Positions 10,298 through 22,519 of a stretch of 64,000 nt of DNA are shown here, in pieces. Under the pieces are notes generated by a model, which did not search any database, was not told the DNA's origin, and saw only the letters and a program-made list of their open reading frames with translations. Position 1 is the first letter of the stretch, and every line of letters starts with the position of its first letter. The position numbers and the translations under genes are program-made. Origin of the DNA: Niebla homalea (taxonomy: Eukaryota > Ascomycota > Lecanoromycetes > Lecanorales > Ramalinaceae); NCBI GenBank assembly GCA_019925105.1, contig JAHGAU010000017.1, forward strand, positions 558,001 to 622,000. Direction: 5' to 3'.

Positions 10298-10610
10298 ATG
10301 CTCATCACAGGCTGGGAGCACCCAGCCAGAGGAGCTGAGGGGTCGGATTGTCCAGCACAATGCAAAACAAATACACACTTCATATGCTCTGGGACATTTG
10401 AGAGGAGGCAAGAGTCCGACTCTCCCCACAGCTCAAGAACAAACCTTCACTCTACGTGCTCTGGCACCACTGGGAGAAGATGAGGGATCGACCCTCCAGT
10501 GGATTCAACTTCAGCTATTCTGCTTCAATTTGGCAGATATCCACGCACGGAGGAGTGTGCCTCGTCCTAGTGATCCGGCAACGTACATGAAAATCATGGA
10601 TTAAATTGGG
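10298..10610. other. Convergent 3' intergenic gap
   Basis: About 310 bp between the 3' ends of the myristoylation-type protein gene and the SDR gene. It presumably holds both transcription termination regions. Nothing else seen. Confidence 0.4.
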
Positions 10611-11718
10611 CTACCAAGCGCTATGGCCACCATCCACCCTCATATCAGCAGCAGTCATAAAGCTGCTCGCATCACTCAATAAAAAGACAGCCGCGCCACG
10701 GTATTGCTCCGGCTTACTGAGCTGGCCCAGCATGTTTTGCGTGGGCCAGTCTCGCTTTCGCTCGGGGTACTTCTTGAACAGCTCCTCCACCATGGCCGTA
10801 ACGATGTAGCCTGGAGATATCGTGTTGACGCGGATACCGTACTCGCCCCATTCTGAGGCGAGATTGCGCGCTAATTGGACGACGCCGGCTTTTGAGGCGT
10901 TGTACGCAGGACAGATTAGGCCCTGGATGCAGGAATTGGGCCCGAATTAGTAGAGGGCTCCAAGGAGCGGGGTTGGCAGGGATATACTCCGTACAAGGGG
11001 CAGGACTTACGCGATTCGCAATACTAGCGCTCATACTCGCAATCATCGCGATACTCCCCCCGTTCCCAAACCTGATCATTTGCTTCGCTGCCGCCTGCGC
11101 CGTCATGAACACCCCCGTCACATTCACCTCCAACATCGTATTCACATCCTTGGCCGTGTACTCCAGCGCCGGCACTTCCTGCTGAATCCCTGCCGCCGCG
11201 AGCAGCCCATCCAGTCTTCCGTGCGTATCCCCTATCTGCTCTATGATCCGATTCAATCCCTCGACTTCCCTCACGTCAATTTGCTTGTAGTATAGCGTCG
11301 TTCCCAGTTCTTTCGCCGCACGGTCCTGTATCCGCTCGAAGTCGGGGGAGGGTTCGGATTTCCGGTCGAGGGCGTAGACGGTCGCCCCGGCCTCGAGAAG
11401 CGCTTCGGTTTGCACGAGACCGAGACCCTGCGCGGCGCCGGAAACGAGGACGACTTTGTCCGTGAGGCTGAACTCCGGGAGGCGTTTGGCGGTGCCGAGA
11501 AAGGAGGCGGAGGCGGCGTTGGATCGGACGTGTTCTTGATCTTGGGGCGGGGCTGCTGGCGGTTGGCGGGAGGGCGTTTGCGGGTCATTCCCTCTTGGTG
11601 GGTCATGAAGGGGAGGGGTAGCAAGCAGGCGGGTAGTTGAGAGAGGGCGGTGCGAGAGTGGTATCCTCTGGGCCCTGGCGAGTCGTGCGGCTGGTAACAG
11701 CCGGGAGAAAGGGGGCAT
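10611..11718 (-). CDS. Short-chain dehydrogenase/reductase, probably mitochondrial
   Basis: Two exons on the minus strand, 11011-11718 and 10611-10922, 339 residues, with an 88-nt intron (GTAAGT...CATCCAG). Classical SDR features are the cofactor loop VSGAAQGLG, an acidic residue in YALDRKS (Asp favours NAD(H) over NADP(H)), AAAG, the catalytic YNASKAG spanning the second exon, SPGYI, and the C-terminal ADMRVDGGHSAW. The first 90 residues are rich in Arg, Ser, Ala and Pro and lack acidic residues at the start (MPPFSRLLPAARLARAQR), which looks like a mitochondrial presequence. Closest in style to the fungal sorbose reductase/mannitol dehydrogenase-like SDRs; the substrate cannot be read from sequence. 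It shares a 676-bp divergent promoter with the amidase gene. Confidence 0.88.
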
Positions 11719-12394
11719 TGTGGCAGTCAGGGTCGCTGTGGCCTTTGGGGCGAGTGGAAATGGATGGGTCAGATGAGATGAAGGAAGGATTGGTTGTTCA
11801 GAAATCGCAACTGCGATGCAGTCTCCGGGTTGGCTCAGGACATCGAGACAATGATCATGTCAGGATCGGATATGGGATTGCATCAACAAGGGCCATTTCC
11901 GCATTCTATACATGCGGACATCCAGCCGCGAAGGTAGTAGTCATTTGATCAATTGACGTAGCTACAACATCTCATTGTGAGTATGCGGTTGCGCGTGAAC
12001 GGCGGAGGAGGAGCTTGGTGGAAGCGATCCGGGATACCCAAATGGGCACATCCTGCCTCGAAAACAGGCTCTGCGGTGAAGTGACGTGAGGGGCCGGGGA
12101 ACTGCCGCTCGATTGACTTGCTTGCTGCTCCTGGTGAGCGCACCGCCTGCCTGATATCCTGCATTGGACTAGAGAATTGTTTCCGCTCCCAAGTCTTTCC
12201 AGACTGGCTTCTGATGTGCTCTGATAACGATCGTAAATGCAATTGGCAGACGGAAGTCAAGCGATGGCTGCTCATCAACGTCAACTCTGCCGCTCTCCCA
12301 GCTCGAGCTGGATTTCATCATTGATACATGTGTCAATTGAATCCAAACCAAACCGACTGTATGCTCAAAAGTGTCTTGACAAGAGACCGCCAAT
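11719..12394. promoter_or_regulatory. Divergent intergenic promoter region (SDR / amidase)
   Basis: The 676 bp between two start codons facing away from each other must contain both promoters. Short frames here have no domain content. I did not find a clear operator or TATA element that I would defend. Confidence 0.5.
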
Positions 12395-14298
12395 ATGAGC
12401 AACAGAGATTGGCGAGACATTGCCAGCGAAGCCCAAGAGTACCGTGATGCCAGCATTGCTTCTATTCATCCTGCAGTGCCCCAGATTCCACATTCATCAT
12501 TATTGGATGTCACGAGCATTCCTGGTGAGCTTCTGAAAGACGTCGAACGGGAAACCACAGAACTACCACCGGAAGAGCTGCTGAAGCATATTGCCCAAGG
12601 TAAGTTGAAATGTATTGATGTGACTAATGCATTCCTCCGCCGCGCTGCGATTGCTCAGAAGCTGGTGAATTGCATCACCGAATTGCTACTGGAACGTGCT
12701 CAGGAGCGATCAAAATATCTAGACCAATACCTTGCCACCAACGGAAGGCCTCTTGGTCCGCTTCATGGCTTGCCAATCAGTGTCAAGGAGCACATTGGCA
12801 TGAAAGACTTGGGACTCAATGTAGGCTTCATCAGCTGGTGGGATCACCAAGGATCGGATGATGCGCATGTCTTGAAGATACTGTGGGACGCGGGCTGTGT
12901 ATTCTACGCCAGAACAACCCAACCGCAGACTTTGATGCATCTTGAGACATCTAGCAACCTTTATGGCGTCACTGTCAATCCTTACAATCGCGGTCTGACA
13001 TCTGGGGGGAGCTCTGGCGGAGAAGGTGCTCTTCTTGGTCTCAGGGGCAGCTGTCTTGGCCTTGGCACGGACATTGGTGTCAGTAAATGATCTTTTCATG
13101 TAGCAACCACTAATTCAGATATCTATTCAGGGTAGCATCAGAAGTCCAGCTGCAAATTGTGGCTTGTATGGCTTTCGGCCAACCTCTTACCGGTAAGTTC
13201 AATTTGAATCGAGTTCTCTGCGGCCCCACCATCGAATCCCGCGTTGAACGCATTGTGCCAAGATTGCGTTCTCTATCTCTCATTGCTCTTGCTGCCATGC
13301 TCGAGAGGCCATCAAAGCCAGAGTCTGACCCTTTCCTCGTAGGATTCCTGTCGCAGGATGGGCAGCCACGATGTTATCGCAAGAGCAGATTGTGGCGGTC
13401 TTGGGCCCGCTAAGCACATCACTTGAGGGCATCAAGCTCTTCATGAAGACCGTTATCGCAGCAAAGCCATGGCTCATCGAGCCTTCACTAATACCTTTAC
13501 CATGGGCTGACCACAAATATTTCAATACAACGATCAAAGTGGCTGTCATGTGGAATGACGGAGTTGTGCAGCCTCACCCACCTGTCACAAGGGCATTGAC
13601 CCAAGTGGCTGACAGACTGAAAAGCGTCCAAGGTATCCAAATCGTAGATTGGCAGCCTTACAAGCACGACGAAGCTTGGGACATCATCTCTCATCTCTAC
13701 TTCTGTGACGGTGGCAAGGAAGAGATCGAAGCGATAGAAGCATCCGGCGAACCTTGGCGTCCTTTGTCCAAATTCATCATCAAAGACAACCCGAACGTCC
13801 AGGAATTGACTGTTCCGGAACTTTGGTATTGGACTAGTAGACGTGAAGCTTATCGAACTGCTTACGCAAAAGCATGGAACGAGGCAGGGACTGGCGATGA
13901 TTTCAACCGTGCAGTTGATGTCATTTTATGCCCCGTCGGCCCCGGCACAGCGCCAAAGCTTGACCATGCAAAGTACTGGAACTATACTAGCCAGTGGAAT
14001 CTCTTGGACTATCCAGCTTTGATCTTTCCGGTAACCAAGGCGGATCCGAGCAGGGATATCTGGTCAGGCGAATTCAAGCCTTTCAGTAAGGCTGATGAAG
14101 CAAACCATGCAACCTATCAAGATCCAAACGAATATGCTGGTGCCCCTGTTGGTTTGCAGCTGGTTGGAAGAAGGTATGAAGATGAGAAGGTGGGTTTGTT
14201 ATTCGCGCGAAGAATTACCATTATCCTAATGATAGCAGACTATTGCGGCGATGGACTTTTTGATGGAAAGGGCAGGGCAGCTCAAGGATTACTCTTAA
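12395..14298 (+). CDS. Fungal amidase (acetamidase family)
   Basis: Four exons: 12395-13078, 13131-13192, 13343-14189 and 14239-14298, giving 550 residues, the normal length for fungal amidase-signature enzymes such as AmdS. These hydrolyse amides to acid plus ammonia. The Ser-cisSer-Lys triad is visible: Lys in LPISVKEHIG (about residue 131), the loop TSGGSSGGE, and the nucleophile segment TDIGGSIRSPA formed across the first intron. Further family pieces are GLYGFRPTSYR, PVAGWAATMLSQEQ, PAGAPVGLQLVGRR-type sequence near the end (AGAPVGLQLVGRRYEDEK) and LMERAGQLKDYS before TAA at 14296. Intron 2 is 150 nt, longer than the local norm. Intron 1 uses a GTCAGT donor, which is the only one that restores DIGG. 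No secretion signal, so probably cytosolic. Whether it is a catabolic acetamidase or acts on another amide is open. Confidence 0.93.
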
Positions 14299-15033
14299 GA
14301 TCTGGGAATTCCCCATCGCACATTACATCAACATAAGGAAAGTCTTTTTGTATTGTCAGAACGGTGCTTCCTCTCTGTCCAGAATACTTTGTGTACGGGA
14401 GTCATGAGAGGAAATGTAATTACGGAGGTGCATTGCCCCCTCGTCAACAACCAAAAAAATTGCAATGCGGTTCCCGCACCAAATATACACTTAATTTAAG
14501 GTAAGAGCAGTAACTTTATAACGAATCTTTTCAATCAACCGCGTTTTGGATGAATTAAAAGAAAAGCAATGTTGGCGGGATTTTACAGCCCCATCCATGT
14601 TCCTGAGAACGGGATCTTTGATGGTTGCTCTTGGCGTTGAATTCATCCAATGCGGCCCTCGGCGTAAGTCTCAGGGGCTAGGATGGCTTGCAGGTTGCAG
14701 GCGTGATGAAGAGCTGCTCATACTTATGCAGCTAGTACTGTAGCGCAAGGAAGTCTCTCCGAGGGAGCCATCGCTCGGAGCAGGTCAGCATTCCAACAAG
14801 GTCTGGTTCTGTTCGCTTAGATGTCCATCCGATCGTTGCACATGGGGTTGCATTTACCCATTCACGATCCTGGTAAATCGCGCAAATGGGCGTTCGAGTC
14901 GTGGCTGTTGCCTTGCGGCTGAGCCTCGAAAGACGAGGCTGAGCCCAGGCTTGAAGTTGAGATGGAACGGTCAAAACCCACAAGATTCCCAACGAATTTT
15001 GTGTAAAACCTAGCTCCTTGCTAGGCAAGCAAC
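14299..15033. other. Intergenic, upstream of STAND-type gene
   Basis: 735 bp between amidase stop and the next start, same strand. It contains AT-rich patches around 14450-14560. No supported gene or repeat; the promoter of the 15034 gene must lie here. Confidence 0.4.
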
Positions 15034-18000
15034 ATGGCAGGTGTTGGTGAAGCTAGTGCTATCCTTGCAATTGCTCAATTAGGTATCAAGTTCTCCAAAA
15101 CAGTGTGGGAGTTTACTGCAGAGGTTCAAGGCGCTCAAAGGGAGATCGGACGGCTGAAGAGTAACATTTGTGCCACCAGCGAGCGGCTCAAAGATATTGG
15201 GCAATTGCTCAAGGAGAATCCAGGGACTCACCTGTTCAATGACGGCGGCATTCAAAGCGCGATTCGCTGCTCCAAGGATTGCGAAGATATCATTGCTGAG
15301 GTCAGCAGAGCGCTCGTGAAAGCCCGCCGCGAGCCTAAGTCTACAGCTCTTGAGCAGGAGGATTCGAACATAACTAAGCTAGATGCTTTGGCTTGGCCTT
15401 TCGTGAAGAAAAAGCTCGCAGGCCCGCAAGCAGATTTGGAAAGGGTTAAAGCAGACTTGATGCTCTTGTTCAATTCAGCTATGGCTCTTAAGTGGGTGAC
15501 GCCGGGCTCATCGAGCGATGTCTGCTTACACCTTTAGGGAGTCAAACCCGTTGCAATCCAAATATGCTTTGGAAATTCCACGTCTCAAGCAATGGGCGGA
15601 ACAGGCTACTCGTAGATCCGAGAGCGTAAAGCATCGGACAGAGAGCAGCGGTAGTCGCGTCAACATACCGGCTCAACGCGAGGCTTATCGAAACGACAGT
15701 GAGGATCAAGTAGATCCTGAAATGCGCCAGCGGTTCTTGGAATTCCAGATAAGCCTTGCAAAGGAAGAAGAAGACCGCAGGCTTCAAGAGCGAGCAGCAT
15801 ACCTTCATGCTGAAGACGTCAAGAAACAAGAAGCAGAGAACATGAGTCGAAAGATAATAGAGCAAAAAGCCATCAGCGCTTACAAGCAAGAGCAAGAAGA
15901 TAGAGATGCGCTCATACTTGAAAGAGAGAAACAGTTGAAGGACGCCCTGACAGAGCACGGTCTCGAACAAGAAAAGATTCAATCCATCATCCAAATACCA
16001 TGCCTACAAATGGCAAGCAGAGACATTGCAAATACGTCCATGTCGAAGGTCAGATTGCCTCACAGTACGGAGGAGGAAAAAGATGTTTCTGAGACTCCTC
16101 ACGAAAAGTCTTCCACTGAGGCTTCACCGGCTTCAATCAAGCCCTACTCGATCTCGTCCTGGTAGGTCTGATTTCTATACATCTCAAGTTTCGGTCTACA
16201 AGTAACGAGAGATCGTTGAAAGGGGATGAATGAAGAGAGTTGGCCTCAGGCTTGAAACAAAATTTAACTCCCCCTTCCAGGCTATCCCGAATGTTGTCCA
16301 GGTCGGGTAAACATCAATCACTTGTCATCGATGAGACATTCGGAGATGAGAAAATATATAAACCTGGTAACGCGCTGAATCATGTGTATCACATGGAATT
16401 ATGGATCATCGACGTACTTTCCGGGCAAATGACCGAGCTGGACACCTCCCAGGAATGGCTTGAATCTCACTCAAAAAAAATCAAGCACCATGACACCTTG
16501 CGTAGGCTAGCACAGATCAAGCATCATCAATGGTATATGGCAGTCCAGCATTGTTTACGCCTCCGAAACGAGAAGGAAACCACAGGTAGGCTATGGAAGC
16601 TTTTCTCTATCAATCTCCCTAGGCGGGTGTCCAGAGTACCTCTGTTTGGGCACCATGACGGAGGCTGCTTTCTTCAACTAGCTCTCTGCCAGCGCGAAGA
16701 TGGCTATGTATCAGATCAATCTGCGTCTCAGGTGTTGCCGCCACGGTTCCAAGTACCCGACGTTCCAGCTGCCGTAGGACACAGAAATGGACCTCCAGTG
16801 ACCTCGACGGGAAATCAATACTCAAAAGACAAGGATAAGCTTGTCATGAACATGGATGCCAACCAAGTGAGTGTGATTGGTAAGGGGTATGATCCAAATC
16901 CTGGCAAAAGGTCTAGCCTTCAGGCCGAGAAGCCTGCCCAGTCGGTGGATGGTATCCGCACTGTAATCGTTGAAGAAGAAATCGACAACCGAGATGATAC
17001 CACATACAGAAGCTCCACGTTGATACCAAAAGATTTAGTTTCCGCCAGGGCACTGAAGGAGGGTAGGTATGATTTTGAATATGTTCCAAAGTATGTGGAG
17101 AATGATCCGCGACAGCTTTTGAGGGTTCCGTTGGCCCTAGATGAGGTTGACATAAAGGGGCTCGTCTATGACAGTATGAAAGAAATCGAAAATCAACAAG
17201 GTACGCAACAAACCGATTGGGGCCTATTGGGCTTTAAGTTAATGGTCTTTAGCTCTGTCGACAAGACTACCAAATATGTTCAAGATTTGGAGGCTCAACA
17301 AGAAAGTTCTCGAAGATAGCGACAGATGGTCATATACTGGCGACATCTCAGCGGTAGAAGATGAACGTTCTGTGCAACACGCCATCGAGACAGACTATAG
17401 AATATTTGAGAATGATCATGGGGACCTTGAGATCGAGGAAACGCAGACGAGAATGACCTTACAAAATGATCAGACGAATTCTCATACTTCAGACAGGACA
17501 TATAGAGCGCTAGACGCCAAACCCTCGCTTTACAGGGCGAAACTTTCTGGAGGAAATCTCGGACGCCAGTCGGAGCATTACGACATGCATTCCAGCTCTA
17601 GAGATCCGCGTCAACATGCACATCGTGGCACCACGACATACGGACCTTCTAGGCAACCACACATGTACACTCACCGCGAATCCGAGAGACACCCTGATGC
17701 TGAAAAGGCAAAAAGATATACACCGAGACCCATGCTGATTAGAACAGAGCATGAAGATTATAAGCGAAATCGTGACAATACTCACGAGGAAGACGAGTCG
17801 GGACGAGAAGCTGGTGCGGATCAACATCACTACCGGAGAAGGTCTTTTGAAAGGATAAGGCCAATTCAAGAAATGGTACTTAGGCAAGATAGCAATCAGA
17901 GGAGGCCGACATTCAACGGTGATCAGTCAGAAACAGGAGATGTGATGAAGGGAAGTAACAATCACGATACGTCTGATTTGAGGCCTCATGATAGACTATT

Positions 18001-19225
18001 ACCTTGGATGCATGACGATCGGACGGCGACCAGGCACGGAGAGGGATTGGCTTTGACCGTTCGACCTAAGCAAACCAAGTCTGGCAGTCTTTTGAACGCA
18101 ACGAAACCCAGCACTGACACGCTGGTTCATCCGGAGAGGGGAACGGCCCGTCGACGTGAGTATCGAGAAAGCCTACACGATAGTGACTCAGAGCCGAGTG
18201 AGAGGGGAGCAGGGCAACTGGTGCGCTTCGAAAGCCGCTCGAACGTACGACGTCCAATGCGTCGAATGTCAGGGTATAATAGCCCAGGGACAACGTTGTC
18301 AAGACACAAGGATCCAGGATACAATGCGTATGGCCAATACCAGGAGCCAACGAACAGTAACAAAGAGCGAGACATGCCTGAGGCTAAGGAGGACGAGGAA
18401 GTAGTCATATCACGCACACTGAAAAGGTTCACAACTTTCAGTGACGATAATGATCCTGACCTGGTGGCGTCACCAGACGAAGCAGATTATTTCGATCTTT
18501 CTGACGACGACGCTTTTGATGTGACCACGCTAGAGGAAGCAAAACAGACTCTTCGAAGACTGGGAGAGAAGCAGGAAAAGGCTTCAAAGGACGGGGATTT
18601 GATGACGGAATCGGATTTGAAATACTATGCTATCCCAGATGTTGAAGCTCGAATACGACAGCTTACCAGCCAACAAGACCAGGAGTTCGAGGATCGCGAG
18701 GATAAAGAAGAGGGAGATGGACCACGTGAATCACTTCTACCCAAGCCACCGAAGACAGCGGGCGTCAGTGCATACGAGCCTGATCATCCAGAAACGGAAG
18801 AAAAGGATCGGGGGAGGGAGCCTCCCTATCAAGATGACAGAGAGGAGATCATTATCAAAGACAGGGAACGGGAGCGGCCAAGATACAGGGAAGAACGGAA
18901 AGAAGAAACCATCTTTCGTGGTAGGTCAAGGGAGAGACCTGGCTATAGAGAGGATCATGATGAAGAGAACATCATAAGAGATCGGGAGAGGGAGCGCGAG
19001 AGACCGCGGGAAGAGATTATCATCCGCCGAGATGAGGGAAATGATCCAGCTGAAGTTCTTAACAAACGAAGCGCCCAAAGCAGAACCTCTGAGGATGTGT
19101 CCGAACTAAGCTCCGAAGTGAGTTACATTGGAGGATTGAAACATCCCGCGAACAGATTTACAGCCCGAAGGAATATACATGAGGATCAATCGAGACCAGG
19201 CAGCGAAGATTCGTTACGTGAGTAA
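15034..19225 (+). CDS. Large protein: STAND-type N-terminal domain, coiled coil, charged disordered tail
   Basis: Four exons: 15034-15491, 15538-16161, 16281-17200 and 17253-19225, 1324 residues. Residues 1-150 (MAGVGEASAILAIAQLGIKF, QREIGRLKSNICATSERL, SKDCEDIIAEVSRAL) look like the fungal N-terminal domain found at the head of STAND/NLR-like proteins, a helical module related to HeLo-like domains. Residues 210-305 are a strong coiled coil (EEEDRRLQERAA, EREKQLKDALTEHG). A helical block near 390-460 contains YHMELWIIDVLSGQ and KIKHHDTLRRLAQIKHHQWY. The rest is mostly disordered, with a folded patch around 1075-1140 (DEADYFDLSDDDAFDVTT, AIPDVEARIRQL) and an Arg/Glu/Asp-rich segment near 1185-1260. 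No NB-ARC, NACHT, ankyrin, WD or TPR region is present. Each exon join is in phase. A strong GTGAGT right at the last codons (19216) means a short fifth exon is possible. Function unknown; a role in self/non-self signalling is only suggested by the first domain. Confidence 0.72.
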
Positions 19226-19689
19226 TTCACATAGCATAGCCTTTCTTTCACAATATCGACTTCTTCGCTCAATTTCAAGGAAGGAAGCCCTTAGCTCGAA
19301 AGATCACTCCATGCTATTCACGAGTTCCGATCTGTTGCCTCTACATTCATGTCTGAAAGCATTCATTCCTGAAAATGAATAGAAGGTGTTGACCCCGGAA
19401 GCCGAACCCTGTGACCTAGGTCTTGTCGGACTCCGTAACCAATTTGAGCGTCGTAAGGTATTGACTCCAGGAACAGATCGAATGGAAACGAAGGCAATTA
19501 CGTCAAAAAGCGCTAGCTCGCTGCGACTGGCTCGACCGTGGCATTGGTGGCATCACAGACACATAGCCTTCATTTTCCGATCATGTATTGAACATTCATT
19601 CATCGTTCTAGCCTCCCCTAGGCATCGTGAACTCCTACAACAACCACAGAATCGTCTTGGAGAACACAATTGAATAACACCTCGGCACA
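19226..19689. other. Intergenic, between tandem genes
   Basis: 464 bp between the STAND-type gene and the MFS gene. It may contain a short extra 3' exon of the former if the GTGAGT at 19216 is used. Nothing else recognised. Confidence 0.35.
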
Positions 19690-21737
19690 ATGGAGGGTCA
19701 GGCAGAGGTGAGTGGCTAAGTCCAGCAAAGGTTGTATGGTGAGCTCGAAGAGCAGCGCCACTACATAGCCAATCCTTGAGGGGGGTTTCAGACAGCTTGA
19801 AGCTGATTCTCCGGTTCGCAGAAGGTCGAAGGCCTTGCACCTGTTTTGGGAGCCGAAATACTACCAGGGACTGAAGTCATGGTCGATCCTGCTGGTTTTC
19901 ACCTTGCGAAAAGCAACGGCGACAAAACTGTTTTAATTCCACAGCCTACTAACGACCCTCATGATCCACTGGTATGCTCCAATATCGCGTATTTGCAGAT
20001 TTAGATTTGTCTAATGCAGTCCAGAATTGGTCTCCACTGTGGAAGTTTCTTGCCATATCAGCTACAACTCTTTTTACCTTTGCCCAAGGAATAGGACCTT
20101 TGGCGATTGCACCGATATTCCCTCAACTGGCGAAAGACTTCAACTCCGACATTGCTGGAGTCGTTCACTTTACAGGTGTTACTATCCTTGTACTAGGTTT
20201 CAGCAGTTTCTTATGGTACACAGATGTCTACAAGCGCCACAGCATAGGAAAGCTGACAAGGCCAAAGGATTCCTCTGAGTGATACATTTGGACGAAGACT
20301 TGTCCTGCTCACTTCTACTTTGCTTTGCATTGGGAGCTACGCATGGAAAGCCACCGCCACAACATACTCGAGCTTCATGGGTGCTGCAGTTCTAACAGGG
20401 ATCGCTGCCGGGCCAGGCGAGGTAACGCCTATCAGGCCTATGGGCTTAGAGGTGAACTGACGGAACCCAGACCTTGCAACCTACAATAATTGCGGACGTG
20501 ATATTCCTTCATCAACGCGGAGGATACAACACTCTGTATTTTGTCACTTTTTACGCCTCGGTCATGGTAAGCTCCTGGTCGTCATCATCTCACTGTGCTT
20601 TGGAGACTGAAAAATATCGTAGCTCGGACCTATCATCGAAGGAGCTATGGCCTCAAATGTTGGCTGGCGCAGTTTCTGGTGGCTCAATGTGGCTATCAAC
20701 GTTTCTGTATTCTTCGCTGTGCTTTTCTGCTTCCCAGAAACTAAATGGAATCGTCGGGACGCTAGAGCGCTTCCCCAATTGACCCAAGTGACTCAGGATC
20801 TAGGAAGTGACTCAACTCCAAATAAGCTACAGGACCACCTAGACGACCAGGCCGTTGCCAGCATGGAGGCCGAAATCAAGCAGGACAATCAGGTCTCTCA
20901 AGGGTCTGATGGAGTCATTGATGCGCGTCTTGCCCACGGTAGGCCTTGCAAAGCTCAGTGGCGGCTTCAGCAGCCTTCAGAACATTGGCCTCAATCTTTG
21001 TTCTCTGGCTTCCTTTTACCTTGGAGGCTTTTCTTCTATCCCATCGTCCAATTCGCCTCTTTTGTCGTTTCCTTCACCAGCACCTGCTACCTCAACATCA
21101 CCTTCATCCAATCTGAGGCTTTTGGAAGAGCCCCGTACCATTTCAATTCCCAGCAAGTTGGGTTCACAAATTTTGCTTCACTGGTAGGGGCCCTGTTAGG
21201 TCTCCTGACGGCAGGACCGGCAAGTGACATCGTGAGCGCTGCTCTTACGAAGCGGAATGGAGGAATCAGGGAGCCTGAAATGAGATTACTGACCATGATC
21301 CCCTATGTCCTCATCATGGTTCTTGGCAATTTTGTCGTAGGTTTTGGTCTTGAGCATCTGTGGGATTGGAGGGTAGGCTGAGATTCTTGCCCTGTGCATG
21401 GGGCATACTAATATTGTGACAGGCTATTGTGATTGTCGGCTTCGCCTGCGCCGGCATACAGATCGCCGCTCTTCCCGCGATCGCTGCTACTTATGCTGTC
21501 GATTGTTATAAGCCTGCCGCCGGGTCGATCTTCATCCTCGTGACTGTGAACAAGAATCTGTGGGGCTACGGCGTCTCGCAATTTATAACGCCATGGGTCG
21601 ACAAGGCGGGCTATGTACCTCCTTTCATGACCAACATGTCTCTGGCCGTGCTTTGGTGTTCCTGTGGAGTAGTGTTCTGGATTTACGGGAAGCGCTTCCG
21701 GAAGTGGACAGCGAAGAGCAGTGTCCATCGGATGTAA
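19690..21737 (+). CDS. MFS transporter (DHA1-type, HOL1-like)
   Basis: Seven exons: 19690-19707, 19822-19971, 20025-20215, 20268-20421, 20471-20566, 20623-21372 and 21423-21737, 557 residues. The joins restore the MFS pattern DPLNWSPLWK before helix 1, FLWIPLSDTFGRR (the helix 2-3 signature), GIAAGPGETLQPTIIADV, MLGPIIEGAMA and VGWRSFWWLN. Helices 7-12 follow a long central loop (GFLLPWRLFFYPIVQFASF to LAVLWCSCGVVFWIYG), with a short basic cytosolic tail. The architecture is that of fungal 12-helix drug/ion proton antiporters related to Hol1. The substrate is unknown. The first exon encodes only six residues (MEGQAE), and the 114-nt first intron is the longest in the gene. All seven exons keep frame with no stop, so the gene appears intact. 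Confidence 0.88.
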
Positions 21738-21862
21738 CAGCAGCCCAATAGGGAACTATCGTACTTGGAGGCGGTCGAGGCTATGAGATTCCTCATTGAC
21801 TCAAGATTGTCCCACCTGAAAGTAAACTTGATAGTGCTGATACAGAATGGGCAAGACGCTAC

Positions 21863-22075
21863 ATGAGATGTGCCAGAGATTCACTTTCTCGCCGAAGCAG
21901 CGGCGTGACTCCTTCCAATATTCAGATAAATATTTCCTACAATAGGATGGATGACTTTGATGTGAAGTTGGCTACCTTGATCGCTCGCCAGGATGCACAG
22001 GAAGCTATGAACATGGAGCGCCTATTCCATTGCTACGAGGCAAACGAGGTCAAGCACGACGAGAAGGTCGATTAG
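21863..22075 (+). other. Short ORF, copy A of a diverged pair
   Basis: A 70-codon frame whose last 40 codons (ARQDAQEAMNMERLFHCYEA ending VKHDEKVD) resemble the end of another frame at 22381-22519. I do not recognise the family. It may be the terminal exon of a decayed gene. A 44-base GT-AG segment (GTGACT to ACAATAG) within it could be an intron. Confidence 0.35.
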
Positions 22076-22108
22076 GAAGTTGAGAGTTTGGTACCAAGTT
22101 GAATCGAC

Positions 22109-22519
22109 ATGGGCATGAAATCGCCTCGTCAGGAGCGAAAAGAATTGCAACGAGGGCGTGGTAAGATCCCGCCAAAATCGGATTTCTCCAGATACAACCC
22201 ACTCTTCTCTCCTGTCAATTCATACAAAACGCCATTGATTAAAGAGCCTGGTGATTACAAAGTTTCTGCGCTTGACTCAAAGAACACCTTTTGTACCAAG
22301 GTCTTTGTCCTAAGGAGGATATAGTTGTTGCGGGAATAGGAGTCCAACATTGCCCGCGTTGTAATTGTTTTTGCTCCTCACGAGATCGCTGCCATCAACA
22401 CTCGCCAGGAAGCAATGGAGCTCGAGGACATCGCTCCCCTCTTTAAATATCATGAGGCTCAGGAGGACAAGGAGGAAAAGGAGGACAAGGAGGACAAGCA
22501 TGACAAGAAAGTCAAATAG
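22109..22519 (+). other. Short ORFs, copy B of a diverged pair
   Basis: An ATG frame at 22109-22324 (MGMKSPRQERKELQRGRGK...) is followed at 22381-22519 by a separate frame reading EIAAINTRQEAMELEDIAPL, then LFKYHEAQE and a Lys/Glu/Asp repeat ending KKVK and TAG. The second part matches copy A: QEAM-(N/E)-(M/L)-E, then LF-Y-EA-E, then KHD-K-V before the stop. The DNA just after both stops also agrees (TAGGAAGT in each). The acidic/basic run is built from GAGGACAAG-type units and is longer here than in copy A. No start or splice structure is convincing. Function unknown. Confidence 0.35.
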
